This document shows, in pieces, positions 30,701-38,749 of a stretch of DNA of 64,000 nucleotides (its first letter is position 1; the number at the start of each line of letters is the position of its first letter). The translations under genes were made by a program, and so were the position numbers. The notes under the pieces were generated by a model. It saw nothing but the letters and a program-made list of their open reading frames with translations, had not been told where the DNA came from and did not search any database. Source of the stretch: Chryseobacterium vaccae (GTDB taxonomy: Bacteria > Bacteroidota > Bacteroidia > Flavobacteriales > Weeksellaceae); assembly GCF_009602705.1 (NCBI RefSeq), contig NZ_VSWH01000001.1:1612001-1676000 (forward strand), in the 5' to 3' direction.

Positions 30701-31579
30701 GGTGGAGATATGCTTGCCAAGAAACTGGACATTAATGCAGGTATCGGAAATGATTACATGGGGGTATTGCTAGGCATGTTCCAGTATCCTTACAATAATG
30801 CAGGAACACTTACAGGGTATGAAGTACGTGATATTCCGGGAATACCAGACAGAATGTTTGGGCTGGCAGATAATAATGGCAGCACAACCAGCCATCTGAT
30901 GCTTTATCTGCCGGTTCAGGGAGAAGACGGAAATATCTGGCTGAACAATAATCTGGGCGCCGATTATACCAATCTGATGAACACAAACTTTAATCTGACG
31001 CAGCAGGCTACAACTGATCAGGATTATCTTGCCTATGGATCTTTGTTCCAATGGGGAAGAAAGGGAGATGGGCATGAGCTCACCAACTGGAACAGTGGTA
31101 CTGGAGGATTAGCGGCAACAGCCGTATATCTGGGTGCAACAACGGGTCCCCTTACAGAACCACTAACAACCCCTAATTATATAGCATCACCTGGAGGAAC
31201 AAACTCGGACTGGAGAAGCCCTGCTTATGATACCACTCGATGGTTGGGAATGTCCGGGGTCAACAATCCTTGTCCTCAGGGGTTCAGAGTTCCAACTCAG
31301 GCAGATCAGAATAGTCTGGCTAATGCAGTGAATGCTAAACCTCTACCAACCAATGCAGTTGAAAGATCGGCTTTACGATTACCTCGTCCGGGTTATAAGA
31401 GTGGCAGGATTAATTATACCAATACAGGGGCCTTTGGATATTACTATAATTCATATTCAGGTACTGCAGGTACTTTAGGATACCTTTCAACCGTATATGG
31501 AAGTGGTAATACTATAGGACAAGGAACTAGTTCTATTGGTCTTACAAGTGCAGCATCGGTTCGCTGTATAAAAAACTGA
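24797..31579 (+). CDS. Giant mosaic surface protein (LamG-like, RCC1-like, FISUMP)
   Basis: A 2260-residue secreted protein. Signal peptide residues 1-22 (hydrophobic run to ILYAQ). Residues 23-660 are Ig/PKD-like repeats. Residues 665-910 look like a LamG/concanavalin fold (AAAVWYKADAGVYSDAG), followed by a module often attached to it in Bacteroidota (NILGIARDNISVLYQKQS to FLLAGDNG), to about 1090. Residues 1118-1510 carry RCC1-like blades (EGKLYTWGTGTYI, NGKLYTMGNNAYKQLGDG). Residues 1525-1630 are a module shared with the 949-residue protein downstream. Residues 1640-1845 are two 104-residue tandem repeats. The C-terminus is a FISUMP domain (GNIWLNNNLGADY, NPCPQGFRVPT, SAASVRCIKN). No T9SS C-terminal signal is visible. 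Adhesin-like role is inferred. Confidence 0.85.
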   Translation: MKKQKLLFILLLFLGNVILYAQCSINAGGNATICGTSYTLQGSSSGSTNGTPVWTLVSKPSGAPDPVISNINSLTPNVTGMTYPGNYVFQVAQSCNPSGTVTSQVTITAPGDTSTFTAGPDITGIPATTGVAALNATIPAGYTASWTYYNIFSFESNGTIATTNATMSNTTTASPTLTLTNKADHTTDPAYRAVLRITSVNNPSCWYEDDAIVRFIPNPNMTFPATSSQCVTPGTSGASFYYDANSTSPKFSTSTTNSSGNSSFGTTVTMTVVSQPAGGNIQYSRIENGRLYFSGITTTGAYTFDLTISNTLGSYTKRLTYNFNGTQPGFLDFIDPAYPNQMEIFSNVGSAGSLYCNMVGSTAPITFYFQINSADPPTTITSIAPSGVIPSGGTLSIVETGAGTMNRSVTLTPPSGGWRAGTYRFNINVVGAGGCSRTPYYYVHISDNTRPAVNVDNITVCYPGSGVVSATVPLPTRYQTTTANPSYFQDFAGRYDFTLVSGPAGAAAPTYEATTARSFTSASTQINNLNKPGEYVFRIKAAGSSGSQGFINAEYLCAGTSSEDTFSIFVSAQVGSNAGSAQTLVGTTQTTFNGNNPGVATGAWTLLSKPAGATDPVIVTPSAYNTNVTGFNTPGVYTFRWTVTTGTCISTSDLTVNVVAPSPGGIAAAVWYKADAGVYSDAGTTAAADNTAVQQWNDQMGTGRNLLQTTAAQKPAFSNQSTLANFNPTVTFNADFMAADPGSGNEIITRTQGSIYIAGKMNTVGASKTSFAGFDQTMNYPGLSTSNTNPSDKLMFYSGGTYNSISTNLFVTQKPFVAGSSWLNGGGTPNTNVLAKVWLDGNENIYNNTSSNVNTGNGLRIFRVGGDTDWGSLDGQLNETIVFANPLSASEKARVDSYLSVKWGSTLTGDYVSSDNTVVWTTSPIYQNNILGIARDNISVLYQKQSRSENIDQKLIIGAGSSLANTNAANTNTLTDRQFLLAGDNGLEQKLKIPLSYTTGSNGVANTRFESIWKVQNTNSVGTVTVAWPKDVSNLYLVQSTDAVFDGTDTFTPMVTEVTVNGVVYNTTNVTLANGQYFTFAGFVPNYCVNGCNPNTFVNSSDPNTIEYDNIVSIFHSTIVKEGDGSFKTWGAMAAPNGTSHLLVPTPITSANGFNYTGTPLKATGGMNVVAGLPEQHALLTTDGLYVWGAANILISSSIKSTTAFGKITVNGKADGLPAGVMPTDVKMMFGSYGTLAIVTCSGEAWVLSMNGAKNGDGTAQNAVNNVIWHRVKTSAIDNLNNVVAMRGTTNALFALTSEGKLYTWGTGTYINNGAAANRTYATEVSAPAGITPKMIGMTGGSYYLLADNGKLYTMGNNAYKQLGDGTTTTKTTWVQPLKVTNQNGQGTGLLENIVWISPSEHAEDAGGQLSAINVLTNNNKLWAWGSNSGYMIGGAVESATYDPIYMPGVSAASNGMKVTDEIIAVETSGHTTMNIKKGTDTFGYVGHRVYGSMGDGSSADQMISTYSYTTAILMVCAVNSSSYCYKPGITAGTALETKAGITSLGRAGADTDNWPMVRKGGWMALESKTKAFVPNRVAFDASGNPVGITAANFVEGMMVYDTTNKCMKIYTLKEGGASMAWHCISTQACPDGSSGGGGSTLSLNCSSAVFSPATATQGTMYNGTLTVPYTGGNGSSYTAQSFTQNGLTFTRPAGNFATGSGNIVYNVTGTPATAGSISVSISIGGQSCNGLSLTVNPYVGGPGTLALSCSSAIFSPSTATQGTTYSGTLMVPYTGGNGSSYGAQSFIQNGLTFTLPAGTFTTGSGNIVYNIAGTPATAGVTSVNISIAGQSCSGLNLSVTPAGGGILPSTITLLQDRKSWIASVYDTDYIPYTAPTAPASYNRPVAADGINESKTADYQGSITTTGFTVQIPVANVTGSGNIAAWTTTAVIPAAYTEDGQSRILELSWAAQSYTTATKFITATIKSLGGDMLAKKLDINAGIGNDYMGVLLGMFQYPYNNAGTLTGYEVRDIPGIPDRMFGLADNNGSTTSHLMLYLPVQGEDGNIWLNNNLGADYTNLMNTNFNLTQQATTDQDYLAYGSLFQWGRKGDGHELTNWNSGTGGLAATAVYLGATTGPLTEPLTTPNYIASPGGTNSDWRSPAYDTTRWLGMSGVNNPCPQGFRVPTQADQNSLANAVNAKPLPTNAVERSALRLPRPGYKSGRINYTNTGAFGYYYNSYSGTAGTLGYLSTVYGSGNTIGQGTSSIGLTSAASVRCIKN
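29713..30324 (+). repeat. Two 312-bp tandem repeats inside the giant surface gene
   Basis: Two consecutive copies with a period of 312 bp (anchor AAACGGATTGAC at 29851 and 30163), encoding 104-residue units with FSP(A/S)TATQGT, VPYTGGNGSSY and NGLTFT. Similarity is high at DNA level, indicating a fairly recent duplication that keeps frame. Confidence 0.85.
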
Positions 31580-31631
31580 TAAAGGAGTTTAGATTCATCC
31601 TTTAGCAGATATAATCTTTAAAACAGATCTA

Positions 31632-31687
31632 ACAGGTTTCAAAAAGCCTTATCAAAGTTCAACATCTTGATAAGGCTGAAAACCTGT
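31632..31687 (+). terminator. Long hairpin after the giant surface gene
   Basis: ACAGGTTT at 31632-31639 pairs with AAACCTGT at 31680-31687, and inside it AGCCTTATCAA pairs with TTGATAAGGCT. Followed shortly by ACTAAAAAAATATAA rather than a T run, so it may be a processed repeat hairpin as well as a terminator. Confidence 0.55.
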
Positions 31688-32203
31688 CAGACTAAAAAAA
31701 TATAATCCAGATAATGGCGTACTGCAGGATTTTATATTTGCTTTCCGCTTGGAAAGTTTCTTTTATTAATGAAAGCAGAAACAAATCCATAACACCAACT
31801 GATCTCAACAGGATACTAAAGAGGCTTGTCAGATGTTTTTTGGAGTCCTTTGGTCAGAAAATTCAGGTAACTCAGTAGACGATATTCTTCATCAAACAGC
31901 AGAATAATGAAGTCATTCCATTAAAAAAATACCTTTTAGCTTATTGTAATGAAGTTCGTAAGAAAAATCAAATTTTAAAAACAATTATCATGGCTTAACC
32001 CCCATTCAATAAAGGGAAGTTAATCAGAATTCATGATGATAATCAATATAATATCGAAAATAGAAAAGTGTGCTCGGATCCTATAAAAATTGATATTAAA
32101 AATTATAAATCAGCCGAGGAATTAGTTATTTTAGTCTCCTGACTTTGAGTCAATAGCGACAAAAAATCACCGTAGTTTCATTAATTTTATTATATATCTT
32201 TGC

Positions 32204-32211
32204 AATGAAAA
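32204..32211 (+). promoter_or_regulatory. -7 promoter box (TATCTTTG) almost at the start codon
   Basis: Perfect TAnnTTTG box followed by C, only 9 bases before the ATG of the receiver-domain gene. With the usual short distance from this box to the transcription start, the mRNA would have almost no leader. Confidence 0.55.
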
Positions 32212-32220
32212 TACTGCAAA

Positions 32221-32577
32221 ATGAAAAAGAAAATTGTGCTTATCCAAGATGATAAAGATGTTCTTGAAGTTATGGATGAAATCTTGGAAGATGAGGGTTT
32301 TGATGTTATACCTTCATTGACAACCGAACCAATCAAAAGAATTGACAAAATCGATCCTGACTTGGTTATAGTAGATGATAACATAAAAGGCAGCAAAAAG
32401 GGATCAAAAGTAATTAAAGGATTAAAGGATGATCCTCAAACCGAAGATTTATCTGCTGTTTTAACCTCTACATCTTATGATTTGCCCAAAACGGCCGAAG
32501 CATGTAAGGCTGATGACTTTATTGAAAAACCGTTTGATATTGATCATATGATTAATGTAGTTAAAAAAAATTCTTGA
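32221..32577 (+). CDS. Stand-alone response-regulator receiver domain protein
   Basis: A 118-residue single-domain CheY-like receiver without an output domain. Acidic pocket D10/D11 (IQDDKD), phospho-acceptor D52 (LVIVDDNIKG), conserved T/S in VLTSTS near 82 and the conserved lysine K103 in EKPFDI are all present, so it should be phosphorylatable. It lies tail-to-tail with the IS-disrupted TPR regulator, 38 bases apart, and has its own promoter box. No histidine kinase is adjacent, so its partner is unknown. It may be a phospho-relay element. Confidence 0.85.
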   Translation: MKKKIVLIQDDKDVLEVMDEILEDEGFDVIPSLTTEPIKRIDKIDPDLVIVDDNIKGSKKGSKVIKGLKDDPQTEDLSAVLTSTSYDLPKTAEACKADDFIEKPFDIDHMINVVKKNS

Positions 32578-32615
32578 GAAAAATGAATACAGAATTTTAT
32601 TATAGGTTATCTTAA

Positions 32616-32812
32616 CTATATATTATTTAAAATATCGAAAAGTTTTCCGGATTTATCTGGGTTTACTTTAGAGTTAATCCTTGCTTTAAAAACCCTTACA
32701 CTTCCCTCTGTTATGTCTTCAAGAACTGAAATCTCCTTTGAACTTAAATTAAGTTTGAAATAAACGCACAGCTTAAGCTCTTTAGTACTAAGTAACGGAA
32801 ACTTCTTTGAGA
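32616..32812 (-). pseudogene. 3' part of IS-disrupted TPR/LuxR regulator
   Basis: Encodes the C-terminal LuxR-like HTH (SKKFPLLSTKELKLCVYFKL, then NLSSKEISVLEDITEGSVRV) matching the C-terminus of the intact paralogue at 21408-23162 almost residue for residue. It is cut off from its N-terminal part by the 1204-bp IS element. A chance ATG inside the IS end could give a 71-residue HTH fragment, but no promoter is evident. Confidence 0.9.
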
Positions 32813-32819
32813 GATTAGT

Positions 32820-34023
32820 TGTAATAGCCACGACTTTATCTGACAGTTAGGGGTTAAAAATAATTGTCAGTTATCCAATATTATCCTTACTTCCAAAAGT
32901 AAGGATTTTTTGTTCCTCTGCAAGAGTTTCCAATAATTTCTCTTTTGCAATAGTTTTACTATCTAGAAACGTCTGCATCGGTGTTTTACCGTAACAATGT
33001 TTTCCTGTATGCGTTCTTTCATTGTTGTAATACGACAACCAGCTGTTCAGGTCTAATTGCAGTTCTTCAATACTTCTGTAAATTTTCTTTCTGAAAGCTA
33101 TGGCATAAAACTCGTCCTGTATCGTCCTGTGAAAACGTTCACAAATACCATTGGTCTGAGGGCTTTTAGCCTTGGTCTTCGTATGATCGATATCTTCAAT
33201 GGCCAAATAGAGCTGGTATTCATGCTGTTCTCTTATTCCACAGTATTCCGTTCCTCGGTCTGTTAAAATTCTGAGTAAACGAAGTTCCTGCTGCTCAAAG
33301 AAAGGGACTACCTGATCATTAAGCATGTCAGCAGCAATAAGAGCATTTTTACGGTCATATAGCTTTGCAAATACTACCTTTGAATATGTATCAATAAAAG
33401 TTTGTTGATAAATATGTCCAACTCCTTTGATATTGCCTACGTAATAAGTGTCTTGAGCTCCTAAATATCCAGGATGATGAGTTTCAATTTCTCCATGAGC
33501 TTTTTTCTCTTCCTTAGCCCTTTCTAGTGCTGAAAGTTGAGATTCAGTAAGGACTACACCATCTTGAGCAGATTTGGCTTCTAGGGCTTTCAATCTTAGT
33601 TTAAACGTATGTAGATCGTGTCTTAACCAAATACTTCTGACTCCACCTGGTGATACAATGAAACCTTTCTTTTTAAGTTCATTACTTACTCTAAGCTGCC
33701 CCAAAGCAGGGTTTTCAATAGCTATATCAACAACAGCTTTTTCAATGACTTCATCTACACGATTCTTTAATACTGGCTTTCTTCTGGAGATTTCCTGTAA
33801 TGCTAATTCACCTCCTTGCTCATACAATTCTTTAAATCTATAAAAACTGTCTCGGGAATAGCCCATCACCTTACAGGCTTTGGATACGTTTCCTAAATGT
33901 TGTGCTAATTCAAGTACGCCTAACTTGTTTTTGATAATCTTTTGTTGTGTTGTCATAATACTTAATCTGTTTTAAAGTTATTTAATTTGATTATAACTGT
34001 CAGATTAAGTATTGACTAATTCA
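32820..34023 (-). mobile_element. IS481-family insertion sequence, 1204 bp
   Basis: The ends are imperfect inverted repeats of about 27 bp: TGTAATAGCCACGACTTTAT at the left end (32820) and, read inward from 34023 on the other strand, TGAATTAGTCAATACTTAAT, both followed by CTGACAG. They are flanked by the 7-bp direct repeat GATTAGT at 32813-32819 and 34024-34030, the target duplication. Removing the element and one repeat restores the reading frame of the TPR regulator exactly. One transposase gene fills the element. Confidence 0.93.
32871..33956 (-). CDS. IS481 family transposase
   Basis: A 361-residue DDE transposase. The N-terminal HTH (LGNVSKACKVMGYSRDSFYR) is followed by a second HTH-like region and an rve integrase core. 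Catalytic residues are the Asp in FIDTYSKVVFAKLYD, the Asp in RILTDRGTEYCG, and a Glu in the ICERFHRTIQDEFY region. The long single frame and the SPQTNGICERFH motif fit IS481. The gene looks intact, so the element may still move. Confidence 0.93.
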   Translation of the reverse strand: MTTQQKIIKNKLGVLELAQHLGNVSKACKVMGYSRDSFYRFKELYEQGGELALQEISRRKPVLKNRVDEVIEKAVVDIAIENPALGQLRVSNELKKKGFIVSPGGVRSIWLRHDLHTFKLRLKALEAKSAQDGVVLTESQLSALERAKEEKKAHGEIETHHPGYLGAQDTYYVGNIKGVGHIYQQTFIDTYSKVVFAKLYDRKNALIAADMLNDQVVPFFEQQELRLLRILTDRGTEYCGIREQHEYQLYLAIEDIDHTKTKAKSPQTNGICERFHRTIQDEFYAIAFRKKIYRSIEELQLDLNSWLSYYNNERTHTGKHCYGKTPMQTFLDSKTIAKEKLLETLAEEQKILTFGSKDNIG

Positions 34024-35518
34024 GATTAGTCATGAATAAATTATTTTCAAAAGAGCTTTCACCAATGAAATCATAATTTTTCTTATCTATACGAATTAAA
34101 TTATTGATCTGAATGTATAAATCTTTCAATATTTCTTCAGTTTCAATATTTTTTGACATTCTTGTTCTTTTAAGATTGTATAAAAAAGCTTTTTCTGTTT
34201 CTATTTTTAGATTAAGATTAAGACGCATATTTTTATTTCTTTCTCTCTGAAGTAACAAATCTTGTTCAAGTATCTCCTTTTGATTTTTAATATGTTCCTT
34301 TTCCGCTCTATTCTTATTTTTTATACTTCTAAAAAATAGAATCAATACGATTAAGATCAGAAGTGATAAAATTAAAAAAAATCTATTTTTTCTTTCCTGA
34401 TCATGTATCTTGAAATTATACTTTTGATTGATGTCCTGTACCATATAATTATTTAGTACATCAGCAGTTTTACCAGCATCCCTACTTCTCTTCAGATCAT
34501 AACTATTATTCAAATCAAACAATTTTGCAGAAATTATTTTTAAATTTCTGAAGTCATTGGTTTCGGCATAATATTGTTGAATTATACTATTAGCTCTGAT
34601 TCTATTTGGGTAAGAATTTACTTTGGATTCGACATTTAGCAAGAAATTAATAACTTTTTCTTTTTTATGATGCTGTTTTGTAGTCCCAAATAAACTGAAT
34701 AGCTGTTCTAAAATAGTAATGGAGTTTCTGTAAAATTCTTCTTTGTCTTTAAAAAATTCGAATGCATTACATAAAAATGTTTCAGCATTACTGTAATCTT
34801 TGAGTGAATAATAATAAGCTCCTGCATTTGCAATCATAAGATTCATCAGAAACCTTTCTTCATTAGTTAGAATAGCTTTATTTTTTAGAATATTAATACC
34901 TATTAGCGTTTGCTGAATTGCCTTCCCTTGTTTTCCTAATTTATTGAAAGTCATCCCAAAATTATTATACATTGAAGCAATATAAAGGAGGTCATCTTTA
35001 TTTAGATTTTGTAAAGATTTATTAAAATAATAAATGGCGGAAGAATATTTTTTAGCATTATAAAACCATCTTCCCTTTGCATGATAAAGATGAGGCAAAA
35101 AATATTTTTTGCCATATCTTTCATCAATTTTTATAGCATCATCAAGGAATTTTAATCCAAATTCCGGAGAGTTTTGCTCAAATTGAAGAGCCAAAGCAAA
35201 ATTACAGGAAATAGAGATATACTCACTTTTGCTATCATTAAGTTTCAATAATTCATAAATTAAAGGAACTTGCTTGATGTTATTGTCTTCTCCTATGTAT
35301 AAAAAGCGTTCCAAATATTTACTGCTCATTAAATATTTGAGATCGTTAGACTTCTTATATTTTTTCAGCTCTCTGTCATATAATAATCGGATTTTTTTGG
35401 GATCAGAAACTATTGGTTTTATTTCTTCTTCGGTCAATTTATAAAAATACTCATTCGTATTATCATTCTGGCATGATAAGATGATGAAGAATGTGAATAT
35501 GATAAAAATTCTACTCAT
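34024..35518 (-). pseudogene. 5' part of IS-disrupted TPR/LuxR regulator
   Basis: Encodes the lipoprotein signal (MSRIFIIFTFFIILSC), the TPR solenoid, a transmembrane helix (NRFFLILSLLILIVLILFF) and the coiled coil, then runs into the IS and stops after a few bases. Joined with 32616-32812 it gives a 563-residue protein, close to the 584 residues of the intact paralogue. The ATG at 35518 is preferred over a TTG two codons upstream. The truncated product would keep the sensor and membrane part but lose the DNA-binding domain, so it should be unable to activate transcription. Confidence 0.92.
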
Positions 35519-36251
35519 GAGCAATATTTATTACGTCAAATTAAGAACAAAAAGGATTTACAAAATAGAATTTTCAAATGCAAGATCTATTATTAACAAA
35601 TAAAAATTATAATTAACTAAAAGCCAATATTTTAAATTAATAAAATTAACATATTTCACTAAGAAATCTCTTTTTTGTTAGCAATTGTTAACAACAATTT
35701 TAGCATTGATAAAATTATCATGATATAAATTCGCTGCCAGATCTCACACTAAGGATCGAAAAAAAAACCAAGTATTTATGAAAAATTTATTCGGATTACA
35801 TTTGTTATCCCTCCCTCTTCGCTGTGATAAGGCACAGCAATATATCCACAGAATACAAATAACAGACAGGAGATCTAACAGCCCACCTATCTATACTGGA
35901 ATACCAATTCTTCCAGATACTAATAATCGGCCTATAGAAAATACCCCTTCTTATTGTTTAGTCCGGGCTTTCCAGCACCATTTCCAGAGTAAACCACACA
36001 GTCTCTTGGAGCACTTCACCATTTACTTAAGCATTAGGAAAATATTTGTACATCTAAGACACATCCGAATTGCATATATCCGGAAGCCAAAAGCTATTAT
36101 TTAAGATGCTCAGAACCATTACTCTTCCTTGTATATATCATACAAACAAAGTGTAGGAGGTTAAGATTTTTTTCAAAAAAACACAAATTTATCCTGTTCA
36201 AAAAAACTGAACAACAGATCATTATAAACTTACTTGATAAAACAATTAATG
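35519..36251. other. Divergent control region with degraded secreted-protein start
   Basis: AT-rich region between the disrupted regulator and the plus-strand surface operon. At 35778 a frame opens with a signal-peptide-like MKNLFGLHLLSLPL and then turns into composition unlike any protein family; another frame nearby reads GTAIYPQNTNNRQE. This looks like a decayed member of the small surface-protein family, and I do not call it as a gene. No clear TAnnTTTG box was found for the operon. Confidence 0.4.
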
Positions 36252-36998
36252 ATGAAAAATTTTATTTTAGCAACCAGTTGCCTCATATTAAGCAGCAATA
36301 TTTTCGGTCAGGTTGGTATTAATACCTCAACCCCTGATATCTCCTCCATTTTAGAAATCAGGAGCACTAATAAAGGCATAAAAATCCCGAAAGTACAACT
36401 TACCTCTGTCACGGTGAAAGCCCCGGTTGCCCAGGTGGCGGACGGATTAATAATTTTTAATACCGCAGAAAACCTAACGGCAGTTCCAATACTTCATAAA
36501 GGTCTGCATGTTTGGAGCGAAGCATCGCAGAGATGGGAATATCTTATTTCAAAGACCAAATTGACAGAAATTACTGATGGGTTCGGAATTGAATTAGCTC
36601 AGGTTGCTTCAAATCAAACTACACCGCAAGCTTTTACGGCTACATTATCAGAACTTACATTCTCTTCCACTCTTCTTAACTATATGTCCGCATTTACTAC
36701 GGGTACAGACAGTTACTATACTGCCCCGGTAAAAGGAAGATATTATGCCAAATGCGGAATGGTGATCAATGCGTCAACATCAGCACAAATCCAGATCCGG
36801 GTTTACAATGCTTCCGGTACCGAAGATACCGGAAAAAGGCAAACTTTTGTTATGACCAGAGATAATATCGTAGGCGGACTTACAGTCAATGGCACAGTGT
36901 ATTTAGAACTGAATGCAAATGAACAAATACGATGTTGGGGAAGCTCTACCGGGAATGCCAGCAGTACTTCAAAATATTTTTATCTCACAAAATCTTAA
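36252..36998 (+). CDS. Secreted C1q/TNF-like surface protein 1
   Basis: About 248 residues from the ATG at 36252; upstream in-frame starts (TTG 36234, ATG 36249) only lengthen the N-terminus. Signal peptide MKNFILATSCLILSSNIFGQ. The next segment (VGINTSTPDISSILEI, STNKGIKIPKVQLTSV) is the short collar typical of Flavobacteriia surface proteins. The last 130 residues form a jelly-roll-like domain (YYTAPVKGRYYAKCGMVI, TVYLELNANEQIRCWG) resembling C1q-like trimerising heads. First gene of a five-gene surface operon. Confidence 0.7.
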   Translation: MKNFILATSCLILSSNIFGQVGINTSTPDISSILEIRSTNKGIKIPKVQLTSVTVKAPVAQVADGLIIFNTAENLTAVPILHKGLHVWSEASQRWEYLISKTKLTEITDGFGIELAQVASNQTTPQAFTATLSELTFSSTLLNYMSAFTTGTDSYYTAPVKGRYYAKCGMVINASTSAQIQIRVYNASGTEDTGKRQTFVMTRDNIVGGLTVNGTVYLELNANEQIRCWGSSTGNASSTSKYFYLTKS

Positions 36999-37098
36999 AA
37001 TATAAACTTATTCAATGATCAGGGGGCTGCTCATTCGAATTTCCACAGAAAATCAGACATCATAGAATAACAATTCTAAACATCTAAAAACATAAAAA

Positions 37099-37860
37099 AT
37101 GAAAAACATATTAATCTTTCTGATAACAACATTAATGACGAATGTCAAAGGGCAGGTCATTATTGGCAGCAGCAGTTCATCCGGTTCCGCCGTGTTGGAG
37201 GTGGTATCTGCCAACAAAGGAATGCTGATACCAAGACTGGATATTCCTGATTTTGACAATCCGAATCCCGTTACCAATCCCGCAGATATGCTGATAGCAA
37301 TGAATACCAATACCAGCTCCGGAACCGGGCTGGTTTATTGGGATGCTTCCGCTCCCAAGCAGTCAAATCCTTCCCTTACAGGGAGATGGGAACTGCTTTA
37401 CGAGCTGAGTACAATAATTAAAGATATCAGTACAAACGCAAGACGAGTTTATTTAGTCAGCCTTCAGACTTCCACAGCGGCTTTCAATCCAAATGTAGAG
37501 GTACAGACCCTTATGCAAAGCAATACAGTACTCCAGGGCAGTATCAGCGGTAATATTTATACTGTTCCCGAAACTGGTATATATGAGATCAATGCCAGGG
37601 TAAGTACATTTCAGGGAACAACATCTAGTGATGGATATCTGGAAGGCCGGATAAAGGTAAACGGTACTGTTGTAAAGGTAGGTCGGGCAAATAAAAATTC
37701 AGGCGCTCCAAATTCGTCAGCAGAGATGGTTCACAGGCTTTCTCTTATCGCCGGTGACCAGGTTTCGTACTATTTCTTTCAATCTATACCTACCGGTACG
37801 GGAACTACTCAGAATAGAAGGGCCTCACAGATTTCCGTAACAAGGCTGGACCCTTTATAA
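37099..37860 (+). CDS. Secreted C1q/TNF-like surface protein 2
   Basis: 253 residues with signal peptide MKNILIFLITTLMTNVKGQ, then the collar SAVLEVVSANKGMLIPRLDI and a segment with WDASAPKQ, and a C-terminal jelly-roll-like domain (GNIYTVPETGIYEINARVST, SLIAGDQVSYYFFQ). Same layout as the genes on both sides, indicating tandem duplication and divergence. Function probably structural or adhesive on the cell surface (inference). Confidence 0.7.
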   Translation: MKNILIFLITTLMTNVKGQVIIGSSSSSGSAVLEVVSANKGMLIPRLDIPDFDNPNPVTNPADMLIAMNTNTSSGTGLVYWDASAPKQSNPSLTGRWELLYELSTIIKDISTNARRVYLVSLQTSTAAFNPNVEVQTLMQSNTVLQGSISGNIYTVPETGIYEINARVSTFQGTTSSDGYLEGRIKVNGTVVKVGRANKNSGAPNSSAEMVHRLSLIAGDQVSYYFFQSIPTGTGTTQNRRASQISVTRLDPL

Positions 37861-37890
37861 AGCAACACAATATAGATACATTCATAGATC

Positions 37891-38685
37891 ATGAAAAACT
37901 TAAAATATAATTTAGCCATCATCACATTCCTGTGTTTTACTTTATTATCAAACGCACAGGTAGCCATAACGCTTTCAAATATTCCCGACCCAACACCGCA
38001 TGCTTCAGCTGTTCTGGATATGGATTTTCCAGTCAATACAAACAATGGGATTCTGTTGCCTAAAATTCCGCTGAAAAACACTACTGATAAAGATATCATT
38101 ACCAATCCTGCCAATTATCTTCTTGTTTACAGCAACCCTAATCCGGCACTTAATAGCCCTTCCAAAGGACTCGCTTACTGGGACCCCGGCGCTCCCGTTC
38201 AGCCGCAATGGTCTACCGTGGCTAATATAACGAATGTGTCTGAGAGCTTAGGCATCAAGGGAGTAATAAAAACTTTAGCTTATGCCAGGCAAAATACCCC
38301 GGAGACTACTTTACATATCACAGGTACTAGTGGCGGCTATAAAATTAAATTTGAAACGGAATATCTGGATATTATGAATGCATTTAACCTTTCAACACAT
38401 GAGTATACGATTTCCTCCCCCGGAGTCTATTCTGTAAAGTGTTTGATCAATATAACAGTTGGCCAGGCAGCCGCATCAGCACAGGCATTTGTTATCCGAA
38501 ATGGTGCTGTGATGTCTTCGGGATCTCTTGTTCAAACCACAGGAGCAGGTACAAGCTGGCCGCTTTCCATAAGCTCATATCTTAATCTGGCAGCGGGAGA
38601 TAAAATGGCCTGTGGAGCAGGCTATGGATCATATGGCGCAAGTACATTTAAAGTAAATAACGCAGTTTTAGTTATTTCCCAATAA
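37891..38685 (+). CDS. Secreted C1q/TNF-like surface protein 3
   Basis: 264 residues; signal peptide MKNLKYNLAIITFLCFTLLS then NAQ. The collar (PHASAVLDMDFPVN, NNGILLPKIPLKNT) and the phrase YWDPGAPVQPQW are shared with the preceding gene. The C-terminal domain (YTISSPGVYSVKCLINIT, SSYLNLAAGDKMACGAG) again resembles a C1q/TNF jelly roll. Spacing of 30 bases from the upstream gene and 64 to the next supports one operon. Confidence 0.7.
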   Translation: MKNLKYNLAIITFLCFTLLSNAQVAITLSNIPDPTPHASAVLDMDFPVNTNNGILLPKIPLKNTTDKDIITNPANYLLVYSNPNPALNSPSKGLAYWDPGAPVQPQWSTVANITNVSESLGIKGVIKTLAYARQNTPETTLHITGTSGGYKIKFETEYLDIMNAFNLSTHEYTISSPGVYSVKCLINITVGQAAASAQAFVIRNGAVMSSGSLVQTTGAGTSWPLSISSYLNLAAGDKMACGAGYGSYGASTFKVNNAVLVISQ

Positions 38686-38749
38686 AAAAGTAACAGCTTA
38701 AAAATTTTGTTTTTGTTAACCTTTAATTTTCCTAATCAATTTTTACATT

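Larger units (their letters stand above)
31580..32220. other. Gene-free stretch with terminator and a decayed frame
   Basis: Begins with the hairpin listed separately. From about 31915 to 32143 a plus-strand frame broken by one in-frame TAA reads like a lost gene (VIPLKKYLLAYCNEVRKK ... QILKTIIMA, stop, then KGKLIRIHDDNQYNIENRK ... YKSAEELVILVS). I do not recognise it. The last 20 bases carry the promoter box of the receiver gene. Confidence 0.45.

Noticed and set aside
35778..36104. Plus-strand open frame starting MKNLFGLHLLSLPL
   Set aside because: The start resembles a signal peptide but the rest has His/Ile-rich composition without conserved motifs; likely a decayed gene rather than a working one.
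36252..38685. Genuine collagen-associated complement C1q proteins
   Set aside because: No collagen-like Gly-X-Y repeats; only the jelly-roll-like head is suggested, so I call it C1q/TNF-like and not C1q.
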